Source: Clostridia bacterium (GTDB lineage Bacteria > Bacillota > Clostridia > Christensenellales > Borkfalkiaceae). Taken from it: a stretch of DNA of 16,175 nt. The DNA is taken from assembly GCA_900769545.1 (NCBI GenBank), contig CAAGGZ010000062.1:1-16175 (forward strand), in the 5' to 3' direction. Position 1 is the first letter of the stretch. Each line of letters starts with the position of its first letter. The translations under genes and the position numbers were made by a program. Positions 1-7,085 of this stretch are shown here, in pieces. The notes under the pieces were generated by a model, which saw only the letters and a list, made by a program, of their open reading frames with translations, searched no databases and was not told where the DNA came from.

Positions 1-4
1 CCAT
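1..4 (-). CDS. Start codon of a gene leaving the window
   Basis: An ATG reads on the minus strand at 4-2, preceded by AGAGG (15-11) with a six-base gap and by a good promoter (62-34). The arrangement is what a gene start should look like, but only four bases of the gene are inside the window, so nothing can be said about its product. It has its own promoter and begins 94 bp after the hipA stop, so it need not be part of the hipBA unit. Confidence 0.45.
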
Positions 5-33
5 AATCAACCTCTTTTGTTTGCTTTTATTTT

Positions 34-62
34 ATTATATCAATATTTCGCCCAAACTTCAA
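34..62 (-). promoter_or_regulatory. Sigma-A-type promoter for the gene starting at position 4
   Basis: On the minus strand a -35 box TTGAAG (62-57) and a perfect -10 box TATAAT (39-34) are separated by 17 bp. Transcription would start near position 27, giving a leader of about 20 nt that contains AGAGG before the ATG at 4. It lies just downstream of hipA and would make the next gene independent of hipBA. Confidence 0.7.
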
Positions 63-98
63 CTCTTTAATCATTATTAACGTTTAGTTTATTCAATT

Positions 99-1211
99 TT
101 ATATCGATCTGCTTTCACTTCTTAAAACATATTTCACTATTTGAATCATTTCCTTACATTCTTTTACGGAAAGTTTAACCTCTTTTGCAATCTTCAACAA
201 ATCGTTTTCCGTAGGACAACCGTTTCCAAGTACCGTCATCTCGTGTTCAGGCTTATTCGGCGTGGGCGTTATGTCGTAGGCAGGCGAAAGCTCATACCCG
301 CCCTTTTCTTCGTTGTAGAGAAAAGCAAAGTTTTTTCCGTGATCGTCTCGATTGCCGTAAAACACGTTAAAACACATTCTGCGATAAGCTTCGTATAAAT
401 CTTCTTGTTCAACGCAAACCTCTTTAATAACCTGGAATAAATGCATATAATCCAAATTGGAAATACGATGTGTTGTTTCCAAAATCGAAGAAAGCGAAAT
501 CATATGCAATCTTTTTGCTCCAACTCTATCAAAACGTTTCGTTCCAAAATATCCGCCACAAATTTTCGACGGATACAGCTTAAACTCGCTTACGTTGATT
601 CCGCAAGTATGCGCAAGTCGATTCGCCTCAAATTCCTTTTCGCCTATATTTCTCGGATCGTAATTACAAGGGAATTTAACAATCCAAGATTCGCCGTTAA
701 TCTTCACGTGCGCCTTTGGACGAGCACCGCCGCTTGAACCTCCCAAACGGTACACTTCGTCAAGGTTCACATCTCCTGTTTCGTCATCCAGAATCTTTTC
801 CGCTTCTTGGGCGATATAATCCAAGTCAAAATCCGTTTCGTCCGTTTCATCTATTTGCGTTGGCTCGTAAGTTAAACCGCCTAAACCGCTACCACTGATT
901 AAAGTGAGCTTTGTCAATGGCGAAAGTTTATCCGCGTTAACGCCTTGCTTTGCAAGCATTCTTCTAACAAGCAATTCCCCCCAACCATCGGGCAAAGAAT
1001 CGTAAAAAACGCCGTATAAACCACCGAAGAAATCCTTGCCGTCTTGATATATCTTGTTGGATAACGGTAAAGAAAACGGCGAAATACTAAAACCGTTTTT
1101 AATCCAAGTATCGTCATATTGAAACGCGATAGAATCGTCGTCCAAATGAGCAAGATAGCCAACTATGTTACCGTTATATTTTACCCTAAGTTTTCTAACC
1201 TGTGCAATCAT
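99..1211 (-). CDS. hipA: HipA-family serine/threonine kinase toxin
   Basis: This 370-residue protein is a HipA-type kinase, the toxin half of a type II toxin-antitoxin pair. Characterised HipA proteins phosphorylate cytoplasmic targets (glutamyl-tRNA synthetase in E. coli), stop translation and promote dormancy. Residues about 5-110 match the N-terminal HipA subdomain. Residues about 155-345 hold the kinase core: a glycine-rich loop GGSSGGARPK (157-166), where S159 aligns with the autophosphorylated serine of E. coli HipA; a nucleotide-binding lysine in WIVKFP (K179); the catalytic motif GNRDDHGKN (286-294, catalytic Asp probably D289); and the metal-binding Asp of AYDIT (D313). All key residues are present, so it looks active. 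It is shorter than E. coli HipA (440 residues). Its ATG overlaps the hipB stop in ATGA (1211-1208), implying translational coupling. The family is secure; the substrate is unknown. Confidence 0.93.
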   Translation of the reverse strand: MIAQVRKLRVKYNGNIVGYLAHLDDDSIAFQYDDTWIKNGFSISPFSLPLSNKIYQDGKDFFGGLYGVFYDSLPDGWGELLVRRMLAKQGVNADKLSPLTKLTLISGSGLGGLTYEPTQIDETDETDFDLDYIAQEAEKILDDETGDVNLDEVYRLGGSSGGARPKAHVKINGESWIVKFPCNYDPRNIGEKEFEANRLAHTCGINVSEFKLYPSKICGGYFGTKRFDRVGAKRLHMISLSSILETTHRISNLDYMHLFQVIKEVCVEQEDLYEAYRRMCFNVFYGNRDDHGKNFAFLYNEEKGGYELSPAYDITPTPNKPEHEMTVLGNGCPTENDLLKIAKEVKLSVKECKEMIQIVKYVLRSESRSI

Positions 1212-1498
1212 CCTTCATAATCCTTTAAGCTTGTAATCGCTTGCCCCTTGAATAGATTTTCAAAGTCTTTCAAAGCGTCTAGTGCGTGCGCTATTTTTAA
1301 TAGCGAAGAAAGTGAAATCTCCCCCATCGTTTCAAAACGGCGAATAGATGCATACGTCACCCCCGATTTCTGGGATAACTGCTTTTGCGAAAGCTTCATC
1401 TGCTTTCTTTTTTTCTTCGCCCTTTCCACGATTCCATTCACAACAGATTGTTCCGTAAGAGCATTTACAAATTGTCCAATATCAAATTTATTTATCAT
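1208..1498 (-). CDS. hipB: HipB-like XRE-family antitoxin and repressor
   Basis: This 96-residue protein lies directly upstream of hipA with a 4-bp overlap. Residues about 22-76 form a Cro/C1-type helix-turn-helix: SQKQLSQKSG (37-46) fits helices 2 to 3 and TYASIRRFET (48-57) the recognition helix. By family precedent it neutralises HipA by direct binding and represses its own operon. The N-terminal 20 residues and the C-terminal tail probably serve dimerisation or toxin contact. The start at 1498 is chosen because a strong promoter ends nine bases upstream and because the next Met (residue 34) would remove helix 1. There is no Shine-Dalgarno sequence, which fits a leaderless transcript. An 18-bp palindrome over the promoter is the likely operator. 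Confidence 0.88.
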   Translation of the reverse strand: MINKFDIGQFVNALTEQSVVNGIVERAKKKRKQMKLSQKQLSQKSGVTYASIRRFETMGEISLSSLLKIAHALDALKDFENLFKGQAITSLKDYEG

Positions 1499-1499
1499 A

Positions 1500-1517
1500 G
1501 TGCTAATATTTTAGCAC
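1500..1517. promoter_or_regulatory. Palindromic operator over the hipBA promoter
   Basis: GTGCTAA and TTAGCAC form perfect 7-bp arms around a 4-bp centre (TATT). The palindrome begins two bases upstream of the hipB ATG and contains the whole -10 box. Its position fits autorepression by the HipB/HipA complex. A TAGCAC half-site also occurs at 1606-1611 in the loop of the upstream terminator; whether that matters is unknown. Confidence 0.7.
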
Positions 1518-1536
1518 ATATTCTTTTGTTTGTCAA
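1508..1536 (-). promoter_or_regulatory. hipBA promoter, nearly leaderless
   Basis: A perfect -35 TTGACA (1536-1531) and a -10 TAAAAT (1513-1508) are separated by exactly 17 bp. Only nine bases separate the -10 from the hipB ATG, so transcription should begin about two to three bases before the start codon. No ribosome binding site fits in that space. Confidence 0.8.
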
Positions 1537-1582
1537 GAGATTGCTATTATTTTGATATATTTTTTTAATTATATTATTATGA

Positions 1583-1625
1583 TAAAAAATTATGCAAATC
1601 TAAAATAGCACTTTAGATTTGCATA
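1583..1625 (-). terminator. Rho-independent terminator, minus strand
   Basis: A perfect 14-bp inverted repeat (1591-1604 with 1612-1625; arm TATGCAAATCTAAA) surrounds a 7-nt loop. Read on the minus strand it is followed by ATTTTTTATC. There is no U tract in the plus direction. It would stop transcription entering from upstream about 50 bp before the hipBA promoter and so insulate that promoter. Confidence 0.75.
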
Positions 1626-1663
1626 TGAGATACAATATACTTACAAATTAATTTTTCGATAAG

Positions 1664-1686
1664 AATAACATAATTTTGATGTTATT
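1664..1686 (+). repeat. AT-only inverted repeat followed by T run
   Basis: AATAACAT (1664-1671) and ATGTTATT (1679-1686) form 8-bp arms around a 7-nt loop, with further T residues after the second arm in the plus direction. The stem has a single G-C pair, so it would be a weak plus-strand terminator at best. No plus-strand gene points at it. Confidence 0.3.
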
Positions 1687-1691
1687 TTTCT

Positions 1692-1711
1692 TGGGGCATA
1701 CGTGGGGCATA
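1692..1711. repeat. TGGGGCATA direct repeat with 11-bp period
   Basis: TGGGGCATA occurs at 1692-1700 and again at 1703-1711, separated by CG. A spacing of about one helical turn would place both copies on the same DNA face, as protein-binding sites often are. It lies about 70 bp from the tRNA-3'-end-like copy at 1780-1796, so an integrase arm-site role is possible but unproven. Confidence 0.5.
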
Positions 1712-1779
1712 ACGCAATAAAAAATCGCTACACTCCTTTATTTTAGCGGACTTCCGAAGTTCACTCCAAAGGCTTCGAG

Positions 1780-1796
1780 TCCCTGATCGTCCACCA
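1780..1796 (+). repeat. tRNA-3'-end-like sequence, copy 1
   Basis: TCCCTGATCGTCCACCA resembles a tRNA or tmRNA 3' end: a T-loop-like TTCGAGT (1774-1780) just before it, an acceptor-like strand, then CCA. The rest of a tRNA is absent: no matching 5' acceptor strand GGACGAT and no anticodon arm lie upstream, and the 5' half of the T stem does not pair. It is best read as a degenerate attachment-site-like remnant. It matches copy 2 at 15 of 17 positions. Confidence 0.5.
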
Positions 1797-1831
1797 AAAA
1801 TAAAGGCATCCTTTGGGATGCCTTTATTTTT
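1796..1831. terminator. Strong bidirectional rho-independent terminator
   Basis: A perfect 16-bp inverted repeat (1796-1811 with 1816-1831) with core GGCATCC/GGATGCC encloses a TTTG loop. It begins with five A and ends with five T, so it terminates in both directions. For the minus strand it is a backup end point for the glycan operon, about 180 bp after the last stop codon. Confidence 0.88.
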
Positions 1832-1847
1832 AGTTTGACGAACACGA

Positions 1848-1900
1848 GAACCCTGCAAGGGTTCGGAAAACCGCAGGTTTTCTTTGAGCAAAGCGAAAGC
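1848..1900. repeat. Tandem array of small hairpins
   Basis: Four short stem-loops are packed end to end. GAACCCT-GCA-AGGGTTC (1848-1864) and GAAAACC-GCA-GGTTTTC (1866-1882) both have 7-bp stems and the same GCA triloop. CTTTG-AG-CAAAG (1882-1893) shares its first base with the previous hairpin. GC-GAAA-GC (1893-1900) has a GNRA-type tetraloop. Copy 2 of the tRNA-like sequence follows directly. The array may act as folded RNA or as folded single-stranded DNA; function unknown. Confidence 0.6.
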
Positions 1901-1917
1901 CCCCTGCTCGTCCACCA
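1901..1917 (+). repeat. tRNA-3'-end-like sequence, copy 2
   Basis: CCCCTGCTCGTCCACCA matches copy 1 (1780-1796) at 15 of 17 positions and has the same orientation, 121 bp away. It follows the small-hairpin array and precedes the compound hairpin. No tRNA body is attached. Two same-direction copies flanking a terminator and hairpins could be a duplicated attachment core. Confidence 0.5.
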
Positions 1918-1925
1918 GAAGAACA

Positions 1926-1975
1926 TAATCCGAACCACTTTCGTTGGGTTTACCCCCCGTGAATGGTTCGGATTA
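1926..1975. terminator. Compound hairpin after the last operon gene
   Basis: TAATCCGAACCA (1926-1937) pairs perfectly with TGGTTCGGATTA (1964-1975). The 26-nt interior folds again: TTC (1940-1942) with GAA (1961-1963), two G-T pairs, then GGG (1946-1948) with CCC (1955-1957), leaving a six-base loop and a small bulge. It starts about 30 bp after the stop of the gene at 2008. Flanks are T-rich in the plus direction and only partly so in the minus direction, so it may work as a terminator, a 3'-end-protecting structure, or a folded recombination site. Confidence 0.55.
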
Positions 1976-2007
1976 CTTCTTTTATCAATAATATTCAATA
2001 ATTGAAA

Positions 2008-4089
2008 TCACAACTTAATCATAATTGCCGATAAGGGTTTTATATTAAGCCTATCAACCCCTACCAATGTCTGTGTTCCTTCGCTATTTAATATCACGTC
2101 TGCTTTTTTAGGGAGCGTAATTTGAACATCGTGCGTATTATAATTTACAATAAATTGAACTTTTTGTCCATCATATTCATAAGCAGCCGTCAGCACTTCA
2201 TCGACAACAAATGTATGTGTACCTTTATTAAGCTTAAAGGATTCTTTTCCACAGTCAATCGCAAGCGGCTTTACCATTTTACCAATATGCAAATAATTCT
2301 TCCCTAAGCCTGTGCGCCAAGCGTTAAGATTTTTCAAAATCGTCAAGGCATTTTCTTTATCCGTAAAATCCTTTTCACCCCAAGAATATACAATTCTACC
2401 GCCGTCAACAATAACAGCCGTCAGCATATCCCCCGCCAAAAAGGAATACGCTACACGCATTGGATAGGAATTATCCTTTTTCTCTAATGGAGTGCAAACT
2501 TGATTACCCATAAAATTATTCACGTATTCGTGATATAAGTACGAATAAACGGGAATTGGTGTTCCTACAAAATAATTTAATTCAAAGCGGTTGTCGCTAA
2601 ATTTGAGGTGGGACAAATACGGCTCTGCCGCCGCCGATTCGCACCCTAAAAGCGCCCCTCTTTTCTCTATACCATCTAACAACGCCGCTGTTTCTTGCAC
2701 CTGCCACTTCCCGGGAGCAGGCGTATGACCATGCTTATCGCTGTAACAGAAATAGCTTGTTCCGCCGTGATTTTGGTCTAATACTTGAATATAATCCACG
2801 CCGCTTGCGCAAATCTTCCCGATTTCCGTTTGAAAGATTTCCTTAGTCTTCACTACGGCAGGACACATATCAAATCCCTTTCTCTGTCCCGTACAAATTA
2901 CGCTGAAATACTCCCCGTTCGAATTTGTACATACCGCCTCTGCAATATTTTCTTTTTCGAATGTTTCTTCGCGAGAATAATCGATTAAATTACTCTTTTG
3001 CGTCCACCCAAATCCACTGCAATACAAGCCGACAAGCATCTTTTCGCTATGCGCTTTTTCCAAAAACGAGCCAAATATTTCTTCTCCACCGTAAGGTGGC
3101 CAAACGTAAGGTGGAGCCCATGGAGCCGTCCCTTCCCAGTGCATAATAAGTGCCATTACCGAACTGTCTGTCGCCTTGGCAATCTCTTTAAGCGAAGGAA
3201 GCGCGTTTTCATAGGGAAACAAACCGTTTGGAATCATTTCGTCAGTATCATAACGTCCTAAAACGGGATACGCCACGATAATAGGCGATTCCCCATACCA
3301 AGAAGGCAAATCGGTTTGTTCAACAATTTTCTTGACGCCTACAGGCAAATTCTGTTCAAACCATTGCTTGTAAATTTCACAAGCGTCTTGCCATTCCCCC
3401 TTAAAAAACGTCATCACACCGTCAAAAGGCATTTCATAATCCTGCCCGTAGCCAACGTCACAAAACGGACGCATCATAATTCTCGTACAATTTTCATCGT
3501 AGCAAAAATCCATATGCTTGAGCGTTCGCTCCTTATCGTGCAATCCCAAATAAACGCCGCCCTTCTCCGTCAAATAAGCCATAAACTGCGATGAAAGCAT
3601 ATTCGGGAAAAGAAAAAAGCTTCCTTCGCTTGGATAATCTACGTCATGATAGTTCAAATGATACTGTTCACGAACGGTCATATCGGTAATCAATGCGCCC
3701 TCGTTATACGAAGTCAACAAAGCACCGTACCCACCTTCTTCATCACGAAACTTTTCGCTTACCCCAAAGCTCATCACATCCACGAGTTCGATTAAATCAC
3801 TCGTTTTATTTTTTACGCTAATTCGCCACAAAAGCGCCGCTTCACTTTGATGAAGAGACAAAACGACGTCTATCTCTTTATGAGTGTAGTATATTTCTTC
3901 ACGCTCTGCTTTGACAAATTGGCAATCAAAAGCCGTAATCATACGCTTTTCGTTGTTCTTTTTCCTCAAGCGAACGGAAAAGAAGGGAATGTTTCCGTGA
4001 ATAAGTTCTCTCCCGTCTAAAATCATACTCGCTATCTTCTTCGCTTCAAAATCAATATCTATCCGTCCGTTATTTATCGTATAAATCAT
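2008..4089 (-). CDS. Putative cytoplasmic glycoside hydrolase (DUF6259-like)
   Basis: This 693-residue protein has no signal peptide or membrane segment, so it should act in the cytoplasm. Residues about 1-250 look like an N-terminal beta-sandwich of the kind that precedes the barrel in alpha-galactosidase-like enzymes. Residues about 265-600 look like a TIM barrel with a tryptophan- and proline-rich segment HWEGTAPWAPPYVWPPYGG (317-335), and residues 620-693 a small beta domain. The strand end VDYIQVLDQNHGG (431-443) offers D438 as a possible nucleophile, and GCESAAAEPY (482-491) offers E484 or E489 as acid/base; these are guesses from position. Overall it resembles proteins annotated DUF6259. 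One base separates its start from the stop of the GH38 gene, and a weak GTGGA lies upstream, so translation is probably coupled. The substrate is unknown; an alpha-linked hexose released from the same glycan is plausible. Confidence 0.6.
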   Translation of the reverse strand: MIYTINNGRIDIDFEAKKIASMILDGRELIHGNIPFFSVRLRKKNNEKRMITAFDCQFVKAEREEIYYTHKEIDVVLSLHQSEAALLWRISVKNKTSDLIELVDVMSFGVSEKFRDEEGGYGALLTSYNEGALITDMTVREQYHLNYHDVDYPSEGSFFLFPNMLSSQFMAYLTEKGGVYLGLHDKERTLKHMDFCYDENCTRIMMRPFCDVGYGQDYEMPFDGVMTFFKGEWQDACEIYKQWFEQNLPVGVKKIVEQTDLPSWYGESPIIVAYPVLGRYDTDEMIPNGLFPYENALPSLKEIAKATDSSVMALIMHWEGTAPWAPPYVWPPYGGEEIFGSFLEKAHSEKMLVGLYCSGFGWTQKSNLIDYSREETFEKENIAEAVCTNSNGEYFSVICTGQRKGFDMCPAVVKTKEIFQTEIGKICASGVDYIQVLDQNHGGTSYFCYSDKHGHTPAPGKWQVQETAALLDGIEKRGALLGCESAAAEPYLSHLKFSDNRFELNYFVGTPIPVYSYLYHEYVNNFMGNQVCTPLEKKDNSYPMRVAYSFLAGDMLTAVIVDGGRIVYSWGEKDFTDKENALTILKNLNAWRTGLGKNYLHIGKMVKPLAIDCGKESFKLNKGTHTFVVDEVLTAAYEYDGQKVQFIVNYNTHDVQITLPKKADVILNSEGTQTLVGVDRLNIKPLSAIMIKL

Positions 4090-4090
4090 A

Positions 4091-7066
4091 TTATTCCACT
4101 CTTAATGTATGTATTTCAAATGGTTTAAACGCTAATTGCACTATCCCATTCTTCACAGGCAACACTTTCGTTCCTTTTTCTAAAAGATTACAGAGCGTTA
4201 CTCGCTTCACATTTTCACCAACGTTGAGTTTACAGATCGTTTTTTGACCGCTGCTTTCGAACAGTCTTAAGATTTGTCCGTTGCCATCGTATGCAGGCTT
4301 TAACGTATCAATCAATATATTTTCTTTATTTGTAGTCGCAAAAGAGTATTCCTTTTCAGCATAACAAAGCTTCAAGCCGTGGATAAACGTATGAGAAATC
4401 TGTTCTACGTCATTGGCGCTTTCACCGCAATATACGCCGTAACGGAAAGTGTGTATTCCCTTTACTTCCGCCGCAGGATATTCAGGCGAACGCAAAAGAT
4501 TTAAGCTAAGCAATCCGTCTTTCGCGCGATAACCGTACTTACAATCGGACAGCACCGCAAATTTATAGTTATTTTCACAGAGTTGGGAATATCTATGCGC
4601 GCAAATCTCAAATTGAATTTTTTCCGATGCCGTATTTTCCTTTGTCGTTCTCTTAATATTGCCAAATTGAATACCGCAAGTGACGAAATCGCTCTGTAAG
4701 TCGGTATAAAAATCTGCGCGAAGCATCTTATTCGTTTCCTGCCAATCCACAGTGGTGTTAAATTCTAAATACTCGCTATTATGCTTTAATTTAATTTTCT
4801 GGCAAAGCGTTGATTTTCCGTATCGGAAAACTTGCTCTCTCACCGCATAAGCTCCTTCCGTATAACATTTTACATCCGTTAAAACAAAATATTCGGGGAC
4901 AGATTGGTAATACAGCGGATCAATATCCCACGCATCGCCACATATCCAAGAGCACTCGTCATGGTACACCGAAAGAACGTTACCGCCCTTTCCCGCGAGA
5001 ACGTTTCTGCCGTCGCTTTTTCTGACAATACTAACCAAAACACCCTCGTCGTTGAATTTAGCAACGAGCTTATCATTGGACAACGTGTATTTATCGGCGC
5101 GGCAATTCAGCTTTTTGACTTCCTTCCCTTCACTTAAAAGTGTATACCCCAAAGGCTTCGCTTTCAAAGAATATAGTTTTCCGTTGTTTTCCACAACGTC
5201 CGACACTTCAAATCCCAAAGAGTTGAATACCGCATTCGGCTGCTCTTTTGAAATAACCTTATCCAAAAGGAGTTGCACGGAATTTTTCAATCGACAATAA
5301 GCCTGTTCCGTTTCCTCATAAACACGTTTAATACAAGACCCGGGCAATATATCGTGGAATTGATAAAGCAACACTTCTTTCCAAATTTCGTCCACTTCTT
5401 TCTGTGGGAATACTGTACCGTTGACCTTGTTTTCTATCGCATACGCCACCTCTAAATCGTGCAACATGTTTTCCAAAGTTTTGTTATGCTTTTTATTATA
5501 TCCCTGCGACGTATAAGTACCCTGATGCGCCTCCAAGTACATTTCGCCTTTATAGGTTTCCAGGTCCTTCGCTTGTTTTTCTAATTTTTTAAAGAAACTT
5601 CCCGCACTTTCTTGCTTAATCGGCGGAAGTCCATCAACATTTTTCATTCTTTTCAGAGCTTCCAAATGTCTGGGAGCAGGACCTGCTCCACCATCCCCAA
5701 TACCGTACAACAAAAGTGCATTTTCAATTTTACCTTTCTCTTGATAATTCGTAGCCGCCTTATGAACGTTGGCGGGAAACGCCATACTATTGTAATCCCC
5801 TTCAGGTGGCATATGTACAAGCACGGAATGGTCTGAAATTCCTTTCCACACAAACGAATTATACGGGAATTTTGTTACCCAATTCCAACTCATTTTAATC
5901 GTACAAAGATATTTTACGTCCGACTTTGCGCAAAGCTGCGGAAGCGCAGCGGAAAAACCGAAAACGTCGGGCAACCATAAGGTATCTATTTCTTTTTCAA
6001 ATTCGTCTTTGAAAAATTTTTTTCCGTAAAAAATTTGTCGTACGAGCGATTCGCCGCAGGGTACGTTTGTATCAGGCTCTACCCACATACAGCCTTGTGG
6101 TTCCAGTCTACCCTTTTCAACCGCCTGCTTTATCCTTTGATATAAATTAGGTTCATTCTGTTTAATCCATTCATACTGTTGCGGTTGGCTTGCCCCGTAC
6201 ACGTAATCGGGATAACGTTCTATCATTTCAAGTTGCGTAGCAAACGTTCTAATCGCTTTTCTTTTCGTTTCTCGAATGGGCCACAACCACGCCAAATCCA
6301 AATGCGAATGTCCTACCGCCGAAAATTGCAAGGACGGCGTTCCGCCTTTTTTGGAGAGCTCTTTCTCTAACACTTTTCTTGCAAGAGCCACCTCTTGCGA
6401 AGTATACTCTTTCAATATGTTTTTTGCTTCTAAAAGCGCATACGTAATCGAACAGTACCTCGGACTATCCTCGGACAAGGTTTTTCTCAAATCGTCAAGA
6501 ATTAAATAATCGTAATACAACTGACGCATTTCTTCGTTCACAGTTGCAATGTAGCCTTCTTTATAAGGGCGAGGCGCGCTTCTTTCCTTATCCCCCCAAA
6601 CAAAATTGCCAAACAGATCGTTATAGCCGCAATCCACCCAAAAATCTACGGTTTCGTTTCCATTTGCTTGCTCTAAAAAGGGAACAACTCTTTTCCATCC
6701 CCAATCGTTTGCATTCTCTTCATTAACGGTAAAGGTTGTAATACCCCTTTGAGGATTTCCGTTTGCATCGTATATACAACCTTCGCCGCCAACATCCAAC
6801 AAAAGCACCGTTTTTTGTCCTTTGCAACTATCGGGAATACGCCCCGTAAAATGAAACCAAGCGCAATCAAACAGCTTGCCCCAAGTATCCCCTATTTTTA
6901 AAGAGATTTCCTTGCCGCAAGTTCGTTTTTCAAAAGGAACAGGCTCCTCCGTATGATATATAACAACGTTTAAATCCGCACAGACTGTATAAATCTTTTC
7001 CTTTATACGTTTTAGCATTTCGCCAGGGATTTTATCGTATACTTTTTTTGCGCTAATTGGCATCAT
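4091..7066 (-). CDS. GH38 alpha-mannosidase, cytoplasmic
   Basis: This 991-residue protein is a full-length bacterial GH38 alpha-mannosidase, a zinc-dependent retaining enzyme that removes alpha-linked mannose from the non-reducing ends of oligosaccharides. An N-terminal beta domain (about 1-245) precedes the catalytic (beta/alpha)7 domain (about 246-540), the three-helix region (about 520-610) and C-terminal beta-sandwiches (about 640-991). Zinc ligands are visible as H255 and D257 in GHSHLDLAW, D367 in WLPDVFGF, which is also the nucleophile, and H571 in YQFHDILPGS. There is no signal peptide, so it acts on imported fragments. AGAGAGG nine bases before the first of two adjacent ATG codons supports this start. 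It follows the phosphatase gene by 19 bp and precedes the DUF6259-like gene by 1 bp. The linkage specificity cannot be read from the sequence. Confidence 0.93.
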   Translation of the reverse strand: MMPISAKKVYDKIPGEMLKRIKEKIYTVCADLNVVIYHTEEPVPFEKRTCGKEISLKIGDTWGKLFDCAWFHFTGRIPDSCKGQKTVLLLDVGGEGCIYDANGNPQRGITTFTVNEENANDWGWKRVVPFLEQANGNETVDFWVDCGYNDLFGNFVWGDKERSAPRPYKEGYIATVNEEMRQLYYDYLILDDLRKTLSEDSPRYCSITYALLEAKNILKEYTSQEVALARKVLEKELSKKGGTPSLQFSAVGHSHLDLAWLWPIRETKRKAIRTFATQLEMIERYPDYVYGASQPQQYEWIKQNEPNLYQRIKQAVEKGRLEPQGCMWVEPDTNVPCGESLVRQIFYGKKFFKDEFEKEIDTLWLPDVFGFSAALPQLCAKSDVKYLCTIKMSWNWVTKFPYNSFVWKGISDHSVLVHMPPEGDYNSMAFPANVHKAATNYQEKGKIENALLLYGIGDGGAGPAPRHLEALKRMKNVDGLPPIKQESAGSFFKKLEKQAKDLETYKGEMYLEAHQGTYTSQGYNKKHNKTLENMLHDLEVAYAIENKVNGTVFPQKEVDEIWKEVLLYQFHDILPGSCIKRVYEETEQAYCRLKNSVQLLLDKVISKEQPNAVFNSLGFEVSDVVENNGKLYSLKAKPLGYTLLSEGKEVKKLNCRADKYTLSNDKLVAKFNDEGVLVSIVRKSDGRNVLAGKGGNVLSVYHDECSWICGDAWDIDPLYYQSVPEYFVLTDVKCYTEGAYAVREQVFRYGKSTLCQKIKLKHNSEYLEFNTTVDWQETNKMLRADFYTDLQSDFVTCGIQFGNIKRTTKENTASEKIQFEICAHRYSQLCENNYKFAVLSDCKYGYRAKDGLLSLNLLRSPEYPAAEVKGIHTFRYGVYCGESANDVEQISHTFIHGLKLCYAEKEYSFATTNKENILIDTLKPAYDGNGQILRLFESSGQKTICKLNVGENVKRVTLCNLLEKGTKVLPVKNGIVQLAFKPFEIHTLRVE

Positions 7067-7085
7067 AATCTCTATCCTCTCTCTA

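Larger units (their letters stand above)
1519..2007. other. Structured non-coding region between operon and hipBA
   Basis: This gap of nearly 500 bp holds no convincing gene. From high to low coordinates it contains a compound hairpin (1926-1975), a tRNA-3'-end-like copy (1901-1917), four small adjacent hairpins (1848-1900), a bidirectional terminator (1796-1831), a second tRNA-3'-end-like copy (1780-1796), two TGGGGCATA repeats 11 bp apart (1692-1711), an AT-only inverted repeat (1664-1686) and a minus-strand terminator (1583-1625). Open frames across it translate to the kind of peptide known to arise from reading tRNA-like DNA, so I do not call them. The combination looks like an integration scar or the edge of a mobile segment carrying hipBA. 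That reading is inference: no integrase is present. Confidence 0.55.

Noticed and set aside
1208..1399. Internal hipB start at Met34
   Set aside because: It would remove helix 1 of the helix-turn-helix domain. The upstream ATG has a near-perfect promoter at the spacing expected for a leaderless message.
1741..1796. A complete tRNA gene ending at CCA 1796
   Set aside because: There is no matching 5' acceptor strand, no anticodon arm, and the five bases before the T-loop-like TTCGAGT do not pair with those after it.
1682..1998. Two minus-strand frames of 77 and 86 codons (1682-1915, 1738-1998)
   Set aside because: They overlap each other and cross hairpins, a terminator and the tRNA-like copies. 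Their peptides (GGRSGTRSL, VDDQGLEAF) are of the type produced by translating tRNA-like DNA. No ribosome site supports them.
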